DNA of 64,000 bases from assembly GCA_951799405.1 (NCBI GenBank), contig OX637332.1, forward strand, positions 17,489,001-17,553,000. Direction: 5' to 3'. This stretch comes from Agapetus fuscipes. Lineage: Eukaryota > Arthropoda > Insecta > Trichoptera > Glossosomatidae. The notes under the pieces were generated by a model that was not told where the DNA came from, ran no database searches, and saw only the letters and a list, made by a program, of their open reading frames with translations. The stretch's first letter is position 1. Each line of letters opens with the position of its first letter. The translations under genes and the position numbers were made by a program. Of this stretch, positions 1 to 10,560 are shown piece after piece.

Positions 1-125
1 TTTGTTTTTGTAAGTGCATAACTTGTCTAGGCATGTCTAAGCGCAAACTTACACGTGTCTGCCGGTGGAGATGCATTGAGTATAAGCCTTAAATTTCAAT
101 ATATATTTTCAATTTACTTAGATAA
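1..125 (+). repeat. Rep-A, 3' part, cut by window edge
   Basis: Matches the 3' half of Rep-A: the TTTGTAAGTGCA segment, then GCGCAAACTTACACGTGTCTG, the GCATT block and an AT-rich end leading to ACTTAGAT. The 5' half lies outside the window. Diverged copy. Confidence 0.65.
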
Positions 126-818
126 TCAAATTCAAACACTAACAAAACAATGCTGAAAGTATGACATACATATTTATGGGGGAAATGTAAAAAAAAATGA
201 AAGAGGAAGGAAAAGGCTCTTTAAAAAAATATTGATAAGATAAATAAAGTGTGAAATATTACAAAATACGAATAAAATGTACATGAAGGAAAATATGATG
301 GATATGAGAGAATAAAAAAAAAACACATTTTAAAATATACACGTGTAGGCAACAAAGCAGAAACTCTGACCCACTCTTCCGGAATAGGGACAGCAGTAAG
401 TGACAGTTAATGTATGGCTTGATAAAAAAATAATATTTTTGGGGCACATAAACACAATGTAATGCTATTATAATTGCAAACATAAAGAAGATCATACAAT
501 AATAAAATTGGCAATCCTTATCCTGTAATGGGAAATCCGTCAATGCTATCTTGCAGAAAACTTGTACATTATTTATGATTATATTATTAATGGCAATTCA
601 TCAGCACCCAGCTGCTACTTAATCAATTGTATCATTATCGGCCATACTTGTACTCGCCTATATCTAGGGAGGAGTTGGTACAAAAAAATGGAAAAATACA
701 TCTCGCTCTTTGTATTGTATCGTATGATAGTATTTTTGAAAATGTTTACAGTTTGCAATTTACATTTCCGTATGCAACACTCATTTTACTATTTTATACA
801 CAAATGCATGCCCAAAAA
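126..818. other. No recognisable gene
   Basis: AT-rich sequence with several short open frames (for example 259-543 minus and 562-831 plus). They show no family motif, and codon content follows the base composition, so I read them as chance frames. Confidence 0.5.
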
Positions 819-992
819 TAGACACGTGTAAGTTTGCGCTTACAAATGCTGAATGTGTACTCACAAATTAAAAACCAAACCTCAAATGAACATAAACCTT
901 GAAACTTTTGCCGAAACAGGGGTGACATTGGCGAAATGAACCAGTTTTTACTTTATTTGTGGTCAGCCTCATACCAACTTATCAGTCAAGGA
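819..992 (-). repeat. Rep-A, 5' two thirds
   Basis: Reads on the minus strand from TCCTTGACTGATAAGTTGG (near 992) to GCGCAAACTTACACGTGTC. It keeps the CACCCCTGTTTCGGC block. The 3' tail with TTAGAT repeats is missing. Confidence 0.75.
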
Positions 993-1024
993 ATTTTACA
1001 ATTATGTTTTTATAAATAACAGTG

Positions 1025-1240
1025 CTCCCGTTTTTGTGTTTATTTTCAACTCAAAATCAAGCCCGCAAAGTTCACTCAGCCTGCCCAAGAAATGAGAAAC
1101 TGCCCTCTTTGTAGCAACGTAACCCCCACTTCCTTTGAAGGTGTTTGCGCAATGCCGGCTCTCTTCTCTTTTCCAAATAAATAGGCTATACCTGCCAACT
1201 GCGACCCCTACGGGGACTATGAGCTAAGAAGTAATTTTTA
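1025..1240 (+). repeat. SINE-I body, degraded, head missing
   Basis: Shows the SINE-I order: TTTATTTTCAACTCAAAAT, CACTCAGCC...AAGAAATGAGAA, CCCCCACTTC, AAATAAATAGG, then GCGACCCC with CGGGG and AAGAAGT. The tRNA-like head is absent and the middle is heavily mutated. Confidence 0.6.
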
Positions 1241-2470
1241 TGACAGTAAATAAATCATTGCCGGAATTTAACGCAACATGAATGCCGTGGGAAAAAACGC
1301 TTTACGCTGAAAACATGGACAGCCGTATTTTGCATTATTTCTCTTTCTTCACATTTTCTAAAATATGTATGGATATTTGTACGAAGACTGAGAAAATGTC
1401 TGTCGAAAGCTTGGGTATAATGTGCAAAAAGGAAAAGGTGGCTGGCAGATGTTGCTCGTTTGGAAGTAACATAAAAGTTGACGGAAGGTAAAGACCGCTT
1501 ATTTTGGGCAATTGACTCCAAAATATAGCATTATGTCTTAGATGGCTCTTATCGATTTTATACCGTCTATTTATTCTTGCACGACAGCAAAAATTCAGGG
1601 GTTGGTTGATGTTCAAGAATACCGTTGTTTTTAAAGCATTTTGTGAAACGAAAAGAGCATAAAAGTATTGATAAATATTTTGTATATAATGAGAATTTGC
1701 ATGTTTTTGCTTGTAGAAAAGAAAATAAAAACAGTGGTATACTTTTCATTTAAGAACAATTTTGTATTCCTTGTAACAAAAGTTAAGAATTTGAAACCTT
1801 GTAGGTTTTTATCACGTACGGGTGTTTTTTTATTGAAAAATATAAATTTTGCAATTAAAATATCTTAATTTTGTAGAAATCAACTTATCGTCTGTTAAAT
1901 AGGCGTTTTAGGTATACACGGCCGGCTAATGATGAGTTGTTATTTGTGGGAGATGAAGCTTCCGTTCGTTTCGCCCATGTCTGCGGTAGACTTATTCAGC
2001 GTGAAAGCAAGGGGAATAAGATGATGCTGATGAAAATATTTCAGTTTTACTAACTCTAGCATTATTTTCTATTAAATACTTTTTGCCCGTCGATAAAGGC
2101 TTTTTATTTTATTCGTATTGATGTAATAAAACTTATTTTCAATATACAGGTAGACAGATATATGTAGAAAAATAAAATAGTTTTTTAAGAGTGCTCGCAA
2201 ACATTTGAGAAAAAGGTATATTAGTGCCGTATATTGTAGGTAGTCAGACACGTTGGAATGTTCCATATAACTCTCTTAATATATTAGTCATTACAGCCGT
2301 GAGGAGCGTCACTTACTGTTAATTAAACTTTTAGAGGTAATAAAATATGCTTTGGAAGTTTTATGGTAGACATAAAAAGTGGATCAAACTTGAGAAGATT
2401 TTTTCTATTTTCACATGAAATTTTGTTAAGAAAAAGTTAAATTAAAAATTTGTTCGGGAAAACAAACTGC
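1241..2470. other. No gene or repeat recognised
   Basis: AT-rich. Several frames of 60-93 codons overlap on both strands (1255-1749, 1668-1868, 2072-2266), but none carries a motif I recognise. Overlap on opposite strands and lack of codon bias argue for chance. Confidence 0.5.
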
Positions 2471-2475
2471 CTTCG

Positions 2476-2645
2476 TTTACTGTAACTGTAACTGTAACTG
2501 TAACTCTGTCGCCATTCCACTAGGGTTGATTAGAGCATCTGTAGATTTGCCTCCATTTTTTCCTATCCTTGTACACCTCTTTCAATTCACCTTTTTCATA
2601 CATTTCCTTCTTTAACATTCGCTTTGCATTCTCATTTACAATAAA
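2476..2645 (-). mobile_element. RTE-like LINE, 3' end with hexanucleotide tail
   Basis: Read on the minus strand, this encodes the C-terminal end of a non-LTR retrotransposon protein, including a KEVYKDRKKWRQI segment, followed by CCTAGTGGAATGGCGACAG and a tail of about four TTACAG-type hexamers (2478-2505). The same C-terminus and tail occur intact at 45909-46366, which defines the family. Only about 55 codons remain, so this is a severely 5'-truncated insertion, the usual result of target-primed reverse transcription. The RTE assignment is from the general look of the C-terminus and is tentative. Confidence 0.7.
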
Positions 2646-2785
2646 AAAACTCGAAAAGACAAGGAGATATTCATTTACATCAAGTTTTCCATACGCGCAA
2701 ATAAACAGTAATCTAAATTTTCTTCAGGTAAATTAGAAAGACTTTAATCTGAATTTCTTTTATGTATGATTTTACATAAATCTAC

Positions 2786-3013
2786 ATAATCTATAATGTA
2801 AGTTGCAAAGATATATTTACTGTCAGATTTACCTATATTTAATGCACGCTTACAAGAAGACCTATTTAAGTTCGCGCTTGCACATGATGCATGTGTACAA
2901 AAAAACATCTCAAATGAATAATAACAATGCTACTCTGACGCCTTGGTGCCATTGGTAAAAGTGAACTAAGTTTTTACAGCACCGTGGTACCTAAGCCTCA
3001 TACCGACCATCTT
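2786..3013 (-). repeat. Rep-A, diverged, downstream member of a dimer
   Basis: Minus-strand copy ending in ACTTACATTATAGATTAT. Its 5' end directly abuts the TTTAGATTTAGATTTTAG tail of the copy at 3016-3272, giving a head-to-tail dimer. It belongs to the variant with GTGCTGTAAAAA instead of ATACTGTAAAAAA. Confidence 0.7.
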
Positions 3014-3015
3014 CT

Positions 3016-3272
3016 AAAATCTAAATCTAAATCTAAGCTGCAAAGATATGTATCATTTGAGATTCATATTAAATGCATTCCCACAAGCAGACATGCATAA
3101 TTTTGCGCTTACACATGCCGCATGTGGACCTACAATATAAAAAACCCAATCTCAAATGAACATAAGCCCTGCAACTCTTGCCGACCTTCCCTGAGGCAGG
3201 GGTGACATTGGCAAAGTGATCCATTTTTTACAGTATGGGTGGTCAGCCGCATACCAACCTATCAGTCTAGGA
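3016..3272 (-). repeat. Rep-A, full length, joined to LINE C-terminus
   Basis: Minus-strand copy with a TTTAGATTTAGATTT tail (3016-3037) and a full body. Upstream on the minus strand it runs into the RTE-like LINE C-terminus (3273-3480), so here Rep-A sits in the position of a LINE 3' UTR. Confidence 0.8.
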
Positions 3273-3480
3273 GTACCTACAAGCAATTAATACAATCAAA
3301 TATGTATATAAAACAAATAAACTCTAAACAATTAAACAGTAAAAAATTAAAAAACTACAAAACATATTTTTTTAAATTTAAAAGCCTCAGCTTTAACCAC
3401 CAGCATTACAGATCAACCGCCATTTCTTTCGATCCTTGCATACTTCTTTCATCTTCATTTAAAAAAAAAAAATGTAGAAT
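3273..3480 (-). mobile_element. RTE-like LINE C-terminus and 3' UTR start
   Basis: Minus-strand translation gives MKEVCKDRKKWRLICNAGG and then a stop near 3396. About 125 nt of AT-rich untranslated sequence follow before Rep-A starts. Matching C-termini, also followed by Rep-A, are at 41245, 56385 and 57968. Heavily 5'-truncated, with a poly-A-like stretch at 3461-3472 at the 5' break. Confidence 0.7.
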
Positions 3481-3647
3481 TTCGGGAAGATTTTCATTTT
3501 AACTTAGTTATCTATACTATATACACAAGTAAACATAAATAAATTTGGATAAAAAACGGACAACATTCCTAATTTTTTTATTGCTTGATATATTTTTTTT
3601 AATTACTGCAAGTTAACGAATTGCATTCCTTTATGTACAAATGAAAA

Positions 3648-3878
3648 GTGTATATGAATAATTTAGCAGACGACGAAATAACTACACCTGACAGAGTCGT
3701 TTATTATTTATGGATTCAATTTGTTTATACACGCAATTTCAGAGAGCTCTGTGAATATTTCGCTCACGCGTCGCACCTCCCCCCAGACGAGGGATCATCT
3801 TTCGTGTTTCAGTCCCTGCAAGAAAGTGAAGAGGAACTTAACGACCGTACTTGTTCACAGGGGCGGCTGGCAATATAG
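3648..3878 (+). other. Unrecognised open frame, weak exon candidate
   Basis: A 76-codon frame in a locally GC-richer patch. An acceptor-like AG preceded by ACGCAATTTC ends at 3742. Downstream the frame reads an acidic stretch with LPPDEGSS and QESEEELND before a stop at 3876-3878. I recognise no family. It could be a small exon, a decayed element or chance; there is no clear donor or poly(A) signal to decide. Confidence 0.2.
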
Positions 3879-4026
3879 CCGCCACAATTGATGTATGAGA
3901 AAACCGCCTTTCACTAAGATGCTTTAAATTCTTAGCGTTGAACTAGAGTGTTAAGTATTTACCTGTAAGAATAAAGTTCCGAGAAAACGTTTAAATGTCA
4001 AAATTCTCAAATGAGAAATCGTAGTC

Positions 4027-4110
4027 CAAAGGTCCATCCAGCTTTACAGCAACTGGGTCTTGCTTGAGAATTGGCGGTTTGTGGCGACAACCAAGTCCGT
4101 AAAAAATTCA
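4027..4110 (+). repeat. SINE-II middle fragment, 5' part of composite
   Basis: Carries the SINE-II internal block (AAAGGTCCATCCAGC, ACAGCAACTGGGTCTTGC, GAGAATTGGCG, GCGACAACCAAG) and then breaks at a TCCGTAAAAA junction directly before SINE-I. The same break occurs at 10102-10268. Confidence 0.8.
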
Positions 4111-4116
4111 GTCGAT

Positions 4117-4339
4117 GGTCGATAGCTCAGTTCGTAAAATGCTTGCATTCCATGCCGAAAGCATGGGTTCGATCCCCGCAGAAATGAGTTCCCATTTCAA
4201 GAGAGCTGGGAGGTGGTTAGTGTGAGGTCAGCCCCCTTACCTGTGCAAATAAATAGATCGAATCACCACATGTGACTCCTCAGAGGATATAGCAGGTAAG
4301 AAGTTACACTATATGTGTAGCTTAGATGCGTTTTTTTTT
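4117..4339 (+). repeat. SINE-I, shortened, 3' part of composite
   Basis: Head GGTCGATAGCTCAGTTCG (A box), B-box-like GGTTCGATCCC and 3' end TTACACTATATGTGTAGC with a T run are present. The block between the B box and the AAATGAG segment is deleted compared with the full copies at 4608-4936 and 43596-43917. Confidence 0.85.
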
Positions 4340-4607
4340 GCGTAGGGATGAGTGTAACGAAGGCTTTTAATTATTAAAATTCTTGTGATTTTAAAAGCCA
4401 GGTACCTACTACTGATTAACTTCTTCTGTGAGTGCCTTGTCAGGTCCACTTGGCATTAGCGATCACTTTGGCAAAGGCATCCCGGTCCTGCGCTGTCCGA
4501 AATAACTCCTCTACTGTAATCATGATCCAGTATTGGCATTGCGCAACAACGAAGTCTTTCTTCTGGCAGCTCTCCGGCGTCTCTCTATCTTTCCTGACAT
4601 TATCAGA
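4340..4607. other. No gene recognised
   Basis: Unique-looking sequence of normal complexity between two SINE-I copies. The 118-codon frame at 4432-4788 runs mainly through the antisense of the next SINE and is a shadow. Confidence 0.5.
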
Positions 4608-4936
4608 CGCAACGCAACTAAGCTACACATATAGTGTAACTTCTTGCCGCGTTATCCCCGAAGGGGTCGCATGTGGCGAGTTGAACCTATTTATTTTTAC
4701 AGGTAAGGGGGCCGGCCTTACGCCAACCACTTCAGTTGAAGTGGGGGTTTTCCCAGCTTCCGAGGGGGCTGGTACTCATTTCTTGTGAAGGCTGAGTAAA
4801 CCTTGCCGGTAATTTTATTATGGGGTTTGAAATAAACACCGAAATAGGAAATCATTTCTGACACCCTCCTCGGTGGGATTCGAACCCGAGCTCACGGGGT
4901 AGAATGCGAGCACTCTACCAACTGAGCTATTGACCG
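4608..4936 (-). repeat. SINE-I, full length
   Basis: One of the most complete copies. On the minus strand: tRNA-like head CCGGTCAATAGCTCAGTTGG, B box GGTTCGAATCC, TGTCAGAAATGATTTCC, the AAGGTTTACTCAGCC body, CCCCCACTTCAACTGAAGTGG (an inverted repeat), CCCTTACCTGT, the CCCCTTCGGGG hairpin and ACACTATATGTGT near the 3' end. A and B boxes at tRNA-like spacing imply RNA polymerase III transcription by analogy with known SINEs. Confidence 0.9.
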
Positions 4937-5251
4937 GAAATCAGTTTTTTTGAAAATCAGTATGCTCAAATCTTCCTCGTACCCATCCTGTATGTATGTG
5001 TCAGAAGGACCCACAGCACATGGACGCTCATACAAAGCTATATATTTTATCAAGTGGCGGAAGGCCTTCCCGTGAATTAAAAGCAACGGCATGACAAAAC
5101 AAAAACCTCTAGGCCAGAAGCGTGCCAGAAGGTGGTAATTCTGATGTAGGTACCTTGATCACGTTATGAGAAATCAGAAATACCACCTTCTCCATTTTAT
5201 CATGCAGGGCAAGATTGAGGGGGGAAGATCTCAGGGACGCCAACGGGCATT

Positions 5252-5497
5252 TATAATCTGTAATCTAAGTTGCCAGGATATATTCATTTAAAGCTCTCAG
5301 ATGTATGCCCACAAATCAACACGTGTAGTTCGCGCTTACAAATGCTGCATGTGTACTTACAAATAAAATCCAAACCTCAAATGAACTTAAGCCTCACAAC
5401 TTTTGCCGACCTTCCCTGACACAGGGGTGACATTGGCAAAGTGAACCATTTTTTACAGTATGGGTGGTCAGCCTCATACCAACCTATAAGTCAAGGA
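5252..5497 (-). repeat. Rep-A, full length
   Basis: Minus-strand copy from TCCTTGACTTATAGGTTGG (near 5497) to ATTACAGATTAT (5252). All internal blocks are kept: CACCCATACTGTAAAAAATGG, AATGTCACCCCTG, GGAAGGTCGGCAAAAG. Confidence 0.88.
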
Positions 5498-5682
5498 ATA
5501 CGAATAGCAAATTACATTTAAATATACAAAATAACAAAAAAAAAGAAATCTATACAAAAAAGTCAAAAATTTCCTATGCAAAAAATGTAGCAAATTAATA
5601 AACCAACATTAGAAATCAACATTGCAGAAAAACCTGCTTAAAAACCTGTGACTAACGATAGGGCTATATTTTAGTCCTCACC

Positions 5683-5942
5683 AAGGGTGTTGCGAATGAT
5701 TGCCCGTTTGCGTATTTATTTGAAACCCAAAATTAAAAAAAAAATCCAACAAGGTTTATTTAGCCTTCACAAGAACCGGCTCTTTTAGAAGCTTGAAAAC
5801 ACTCACTTTGACTGAAATAGTTTAAGGCCGGCTAGCGTAAGGTCGGCCCCTTTACCTGTAAATAGGTTCCACACGCCACATGTGACTCATTCGGGTTAAC
5901 GCGGAAAGAAGTTTGACTACATATGCAACTTATCTGTGTTTT
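5683..5942 (+). repeat. SINE-I body, degraded
   Basis: Has the SINE-I central and 3' blocks (ATGATTGCCCGTTTGCG, AAGGTTTATTTAGCC, GCCACATGTGAC, AACGCGGAAAGAAGTT) with many substitutions. No tRNA-like head. Confidence 0.7.
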
Positions 5943-5961
5943 TCAGAGCTAAGAAACCCTC

Positions 5962-6082
5962 AAATAAAGTGGTTGATGTGAAGCCATTCCCCTTACCACT
6001 GAAAATAAATAAGTTCTACACGCCACATGCAACTACTTTGTAGACAACGCAGTTAGAAGTTGCATTACAAGTGTTTTTTTTT
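5962..6082 (+). repeat. SINE-I 3' fragment
   Basis: A second 3' piece immediately downstream of the previous one: AAGTGGTTGATGTGAAG, CCCCTTACC, AAATAAATAAGTTC, CGCCACATGC, AGAAGTTGCATTAC and a T run. It shows that SINE-I 3' ends can sit in tandem. Confidence 0.65.
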
Positions 6083-6307
6083 TGGATGCTAATTTAGCTT
6101 AAGAAAATTGGAAAATAAATGTGTGGAGGAGATGCGCAAAATTACAAAAAAAAACAAATTCCTCAGATACGGATGAAGCTTCTTTCCAGAAGTGCATGAA
6201 CCAGCCAGCAAAGAAAAGAAACAGAGTATGGAATTGGAAATGGATAGGTTATATATTAGAAAGCGGACTCAGCAACCCTCAATCTTTCACACAATAAAGA
6301 AGCGACT

Positions 6308-6337
6308 AGGGGCGTTGCCCCTGGCTGCTACGCAGCC
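6308..6337. repeat. Two adjacent perfect short hairpins
   Basis: AGGGGC-GTT-GCCCCT (6308-6322, sharing its last bases) is followed at once by GGCTGC-TAC-GCAGCC (6323-6337). Both stems are six base pairs with three-base loops, in an otherwise AT-rich stretch. Confidence 0.6.
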
Positions 6338-6439
6338 CAACCCCTTAACATTTGGTGAATGTGTATTTGGCGCATAGTTTCCTCGCGTTAAAATTCGGAA
6401 AACTTGTAAAATAAAAACATACAGCCTTTGTTAAAGAAA

Positions 6440-8208
6440 ATCGACCACCCATAGTTTAAAAAATGGTTCACTTTGCAGATTTCAGCTGTGTTTCAGGGAA
6501 GATTGGCAAGAGTTGCAGGGCTTATATTAATTTGAGATTGGGTTTTTATGTTGTAAGTCAACATGCATTATGTGTAAGCGCGAACTTATAAATGTCTGCT
6601 TGTGGGAATGCATTTAATATGAATCTCGATTGGTATGTATCTTTGCAACTTAGATTATAGAACTTAACAAAATAATTTCCTTGACTTACAGGTTAGTATG
6701 TGGCTGACCACCCATACTGTAAGCAATGGTTCACCATGCAAATTTTATCTCTGTTTGAGGAAAAGTCGGTAAGAGTTGCAGGGCTTATGTTCATTTGAGA
6801 TTAGGTTGTAAGTCCACATGGAGCATTTGTAAGTGCGAACCTGTCTGCTTGTGGGAATGCATTTAATATGAATCTCAAATGGTATGTATCTTTGCAACTT
6901 AGATTATAGAACTTAACAAAATAATTTCCTTGACTTATAGGTTAGTATGTGGCTGACCACCCATACTGTAAGCAATGGTTCACCATGCAAATTTTATCTC
7001 TGTTTGAGGAAAAGTCGGCAAGAGTTGCAGGGCTTATGTTCATTTGAGATTAGTTTTTTTATTTTGCAAGTCTACTTTGGGCATTTGTAAGCGTGAACTT
7101 GTACCTGTCTGCGTGTGGGAATGCATTTAATATGAATCTTAAATGGTATGTATCTTTGCAACTTAGATTATGTACAGAAATACACAAAATAATTTTCTTG
7201 ACTTATAGGTTGGTATGAGGCTGACCACCCATACTTTAAAAAATGGTTTACTTTGCAAATTCACCTTTGTTTCAGGGAAGGTTGGCAAGAGTTGCAGGGC
7301 TTATGTTCATTTGGAATGAGCTGTTATGTTGTAAGTACACATGCAGCATATGTAAGCGGGAACTTATACATATCTGCTTGTGCTGTAAGAATGGTTTACC
7401 ATGAAAATTTTATCTCTGTTTGAGGAAAAGTCGGTAAGAGTTGCAGGGCTTATGTTCATTGGAGATTAGTTTTTTTATTTTGTAAGTCCACATGGGGCAT
7501 TTGTAAGCGCGAACTTATACCTGTCTGCTTGTGGGAATGCATTTAATATGAACCTCAAATGGTATGTATCTTTGCAACTTAGATTATAGAACTAAACAAA
7601 ATAATTTCCTTGACTAAAAGGTTAGTATGTGGCTGCCCACCCATACTGTAAGCAATGGTTCACCATGCAAATTTTATCTGTTTGAGGAAAAGTCGGCAAG
7701 AGTTGCAGGCCTTATGTTCATTTAAGATTAGTTTTTTTTATTTTGCAAGTCCACATTGGGCATTTGTAAGCGTGAACTTGTACCTGTCTGCGTGTGGGAA
7801 TGCATTTAATATGAATCTTAAATGGTATGTATCTTTGCAACTTAGATTATGTAAAGAAATACACAAAATAATTTTCTTGACTTATAGGTTGGTATGAGGC
7901 TGACCACCCATACTTTAAAAAATGGTTTACTTTGCAAATTATACCTTTGTTTCAGGGAAGGTTGGCAAGATTTGCAGGGCTTATGTTCATTTGGAATGGG
8001 CTGTTATGTTGTAAGTACACATGCAGCATATGTAAGCGGGAACTTATACATATCTGCTTGTGGGAATGCATTTAATATAAATCTTAAATGATATATATCT
8101 TTGCAGCTTAGATTAGATTAGATTAGAACTTATACATGTCTGCTTGTAAGAACGCATGTAATATGAATCTCAAATGTTATATATGTTTGCAACTTAGATT
8201 ACAGATTG
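6440..8208 (+). repeat. Rep-A tandem array, about seven units
   Basis: Head-to-tail Rep-A units start at about 6440 (5' end cut), 6681, 6930, 7199, 7381 (starts inside the unit), 7610 and 7877, with a 3' fragment at 8127-8208. Whole units are 249-269 bp. Units are joined by linkers of the type AACTTAACAAAATAATTTCC, which solo copies lack. The pair 6930/7199 closely matches the pair 7610/7877, including the variant ACACAAAATAATTTTCTTGAC, so a segment of about 680 bp was duplicated as a block. Open frames here (7655-7897, 7894-8091) are repeat shadows. Confidence 0.88.
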
Positions 8209-9297
8209 AAATCCATTTTTATTTGTCTTTTTTTTTTTTTTAATTTGCATGAAATAAAAGAAAATGTCAAAAAAAAATTCACGTTTTGCCGCTAGATGTC
8301 AATATTGTTCCATACATTTTCAGTATGAACAAACAGATTTATTGCTAAAAGTTTTCATACATTTGTAAACACACACGCGAAAGCTCGCAGCATTGCAGCA
8401 TATATACAAAAATTAATTTGCCATAGGTCATGAATGTGTTTCATCTGCTGTGATGGCATTGATTTTGAAAATCGAAACTTGACGACGAAAGACGACGACG
8501 AAGGGCAATATAATAAAGGATAGTAGACTTACGGCAGGAAAACGTTCTATATAACACCCCGCAGGAGAACATCAACGGCAGCTGCCGTTTATACCAGTTT
8601 CCAGAACCTTACCTTCAGATAAAATATAAAGAATAGTAATAAGATTCTCGCATTGAAGAAGATTTCGAACAAATGTTGATATTACTAACTTTAAGGGTGT
8701 ATGATTTCATTTTAATATGAATTTATTTGCCCGTCACGACCACCTATTATCCAGTAGCCGCGAAAATGCATCAAATCCCGCGTTTAGCTTTGAGAGTTCG
8801 TCGGTAGGAGATCGTATTGTATCTGAACCATTTTGTGTTTTTTTTAGCAATAAAATAACATGAAAGCGAAAGCGAAGCGAAGTTATACATTAATTATTAC
8901 AAACAAGCATTTATTTTATTTTATTTACATACAAATACAAAAAAAGGCATTCATTTTATTTGTAAACAAATTTACAACAATTCACTTTCGTTCGTGTTAA
9001 CAGATATATCCAAGTATATAAGTAAATAATTATTCACCCTGTACCGATTACTCAAAAATGCAAAGAAACTGGCATAAGGTCTCTAGAGAGCGTTTTACAT
9101 TTCACAGAATTGGAATTTAAAACGCTACAATTCAGTTTACACTATAGTCACACAGAAGCACACACGTGTGTGCCCTGTATTTTTTACATTGCATATTTTA
9201 TCAAAGTGTAGACTCCAGTGGTTGCAGACCTATACAAGTGTATTAAAATAAAATATGAAAAAAATATATATACCTATATTTCATTTTCATTGTTTAT
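8209..9297. other. No gene recognised
   Basis: AT-rich with short homopurine/homopyrimidine stretches and a GACGACGA-rich patch at 8482-8504. No long frame and no repeat family identified. Confidence 0.5.
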
Positions 9298-9550
9298 CTT
9301 GACTTATAGGTTGGTATGAGGCTCACCACCCAAACTTTAAAAAATGGTTTACTTTACCAATGTCACCCCTGTTTCAGGGAAGATCAGCAAAAGTTGCAGG
9401 GCTTTTGTTTATTTGTGGACTTGATTTTAATATTAAAATGCGCATGCACGATTTGTAAATGCGAACTTACAAGTGTATTTTTGTGAGCATGCACTTAATA
9501 TGAACCTTAAATGTTAACATAGTTTTGCCACTTAGATGATAGATTATTCA
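9298..9550 (+). repeat. Rep-A, full length
   Basis: Starts at CTTGACTTATAGGTTGG and ends at CTTAGATGATAGATTATTC. It carries TTTACCAATGTCACCCCTG and the usual order of blocks. A SINE-I follows within about 10 bp. Confidence 0.85.
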
Positions 9551-9556
9551 TTGTGA

Positions 9557-9807
9557 TTATGTCACAATGACTCACTTGATAGAGTGCTTGCATTCCATGC
9601 CGAGAGCTGAGGTTCGTATCCCACGGAGGATGTCAGAAATGATTTCCCGTGTCGGTGTTTATTTCAACTCAATAATAAAATACCGGCAAGGTTTCTCAAC
9701 CTTAACAATAAATGAGAACCAGCCCCCTCGGGAGCTGGGACACCCCCGCTTCAACTGAAATGGTTGGCGTAAGGCCGGCTTCCTTACCTATAAAAATACA
9801 ACTTTCA
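9557..9807 (+). repeat. SINE-I, 3' end missing
   Basis: tRNA-like head with mutated boxes (ATGACTCACTTGATAGAG; GGTTCGTATCCC), then TGTCAGAAATGATTTCCC and the body to CTTACCTATAAAAATA. The GCCACATGCG hairpin region and 3' end are absent. Confidence 0.85.
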
Positions 9808-10101
9808 TTTTTCTTTTCATCTTCGTCTCCTAAATGTTATTAAAGTTAAAAAAAGGTTTCATAGTACTGCGTAGCCAAGGAATGTTTGTTGAGGCCGTGA
9901 CTGCGTATGTGTTCAGTAAATATGCCAGTGTGTGTGTGCTCATGGACTTCACCCTGTGCGACGGAAGACAACGCATCCAAGTGCTATATATGCCTGTATA
10001 GTATATTCTTTTATACCATTGGATGTGTACATTGAAATAGCAACATGAAGTTTTTTTTTCTAATAATTCAACTAAGTGATGGAATATATTCTAAGCATAA
10101 A
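9808..10101. other. No feature recognised
   Basis: AT-rich unique sequence leading into a SINE-II. No frame of note. Confidence 0.5.
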
Positions 10102-10268
10102 AGCAGCACAAAAAATATACCATTTATATTTTCAAATTTGCTCTTCGCTGGGTTGAAAAATTCATAAAACTTTTACCAATGACCGGTCACGAAATTTCCA
10201 TCCGGCCTTACAGCAACTGGGTCTTGCTTGAGAATTGGCGCTTTGTAGCGACGACGATCAAGCTCGTA
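10102..10268 (+). repeat. SINE-II without head, 5' part of composite
   Basis: Starts at AGCACAAAAAATATACC, just after where the tRNA-like head should end, and runs through GCTCTTCGCTGGGTTG, ACCGGTCACG and ACAGCAACTGGGTCTTGC to AAGCTCGTAAAAA, where SINE-I begins. It lacks the SINE-II 3' tail, as at 4027-4110. Confidence 0.85.
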
Positions 10269-10535
10269 AAAAGGTCGATAGCTCAATTTGTAGAATGCTT
10301 GCATTCCATGCCGAGAGCAAGGGTTCGATCTCAAAGGTTGACTCAGCCTTCACAAGAAATGAGAACCAGCCCCCACGGGAGCTGGAAAACCCCCACTTCA
10401 ACTCAAAGTGGTTGGTGTGAGGACGGCCCCCTTACCTGTAAAAAAAATAGGTCCCGAAGCGCCACATGCGACTCCTTCGGGGATAACGAAGGCAAGAAGT
10501 TACACTACATGTGTAGCTTAGTTGCGTTTTTATAT
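10269..10535 (+). repeat. SINE-I, 3' part of composite
   Basis: Starts GGTCGATAGCTCAATTTG; the B box GGTTCGATCTC is followed directly by a shortened body. The 3' part is nearly intact: CCCCCACTTCAACTC, CCCTTACCTGT, GCCACATGCGAC, TTACACTACATGTGTAGC. The 124-codon frame at 10179-10553 is a repeat shadow. Confidence 0.88.
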
Positions 10536-10560
10536 AATTACCCACTGATATAATATAAGG

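Noticed and set aside
1255..1616. Overlapping 88- and 93-codon frames
   Set aside because: They overlap on opposite strands and in different frames, show no motif, and fit chance in AT-rich DNA.
4432..4788. 118-codon open frame
   Set aside because: Mostly antisense SINE-I; shared with other SINE-I copies.
7894..8091. Conserved small protein family (MRLTTHT... frames at 7894, 32184, 41396, 44307)
   Set aside because: The frame comes from the Rep-A repeat itself. It occurs on both strands of the window and often breaks.
6440..8208. CRISPR-like array
   Set aside because: Units are 249-269 bp, with no short repeat/spacer alternation and a eukaryotic context.
10179..10553. 124-codon open frame
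   Set aside because: Runs across the composite SINE; no protein motif.
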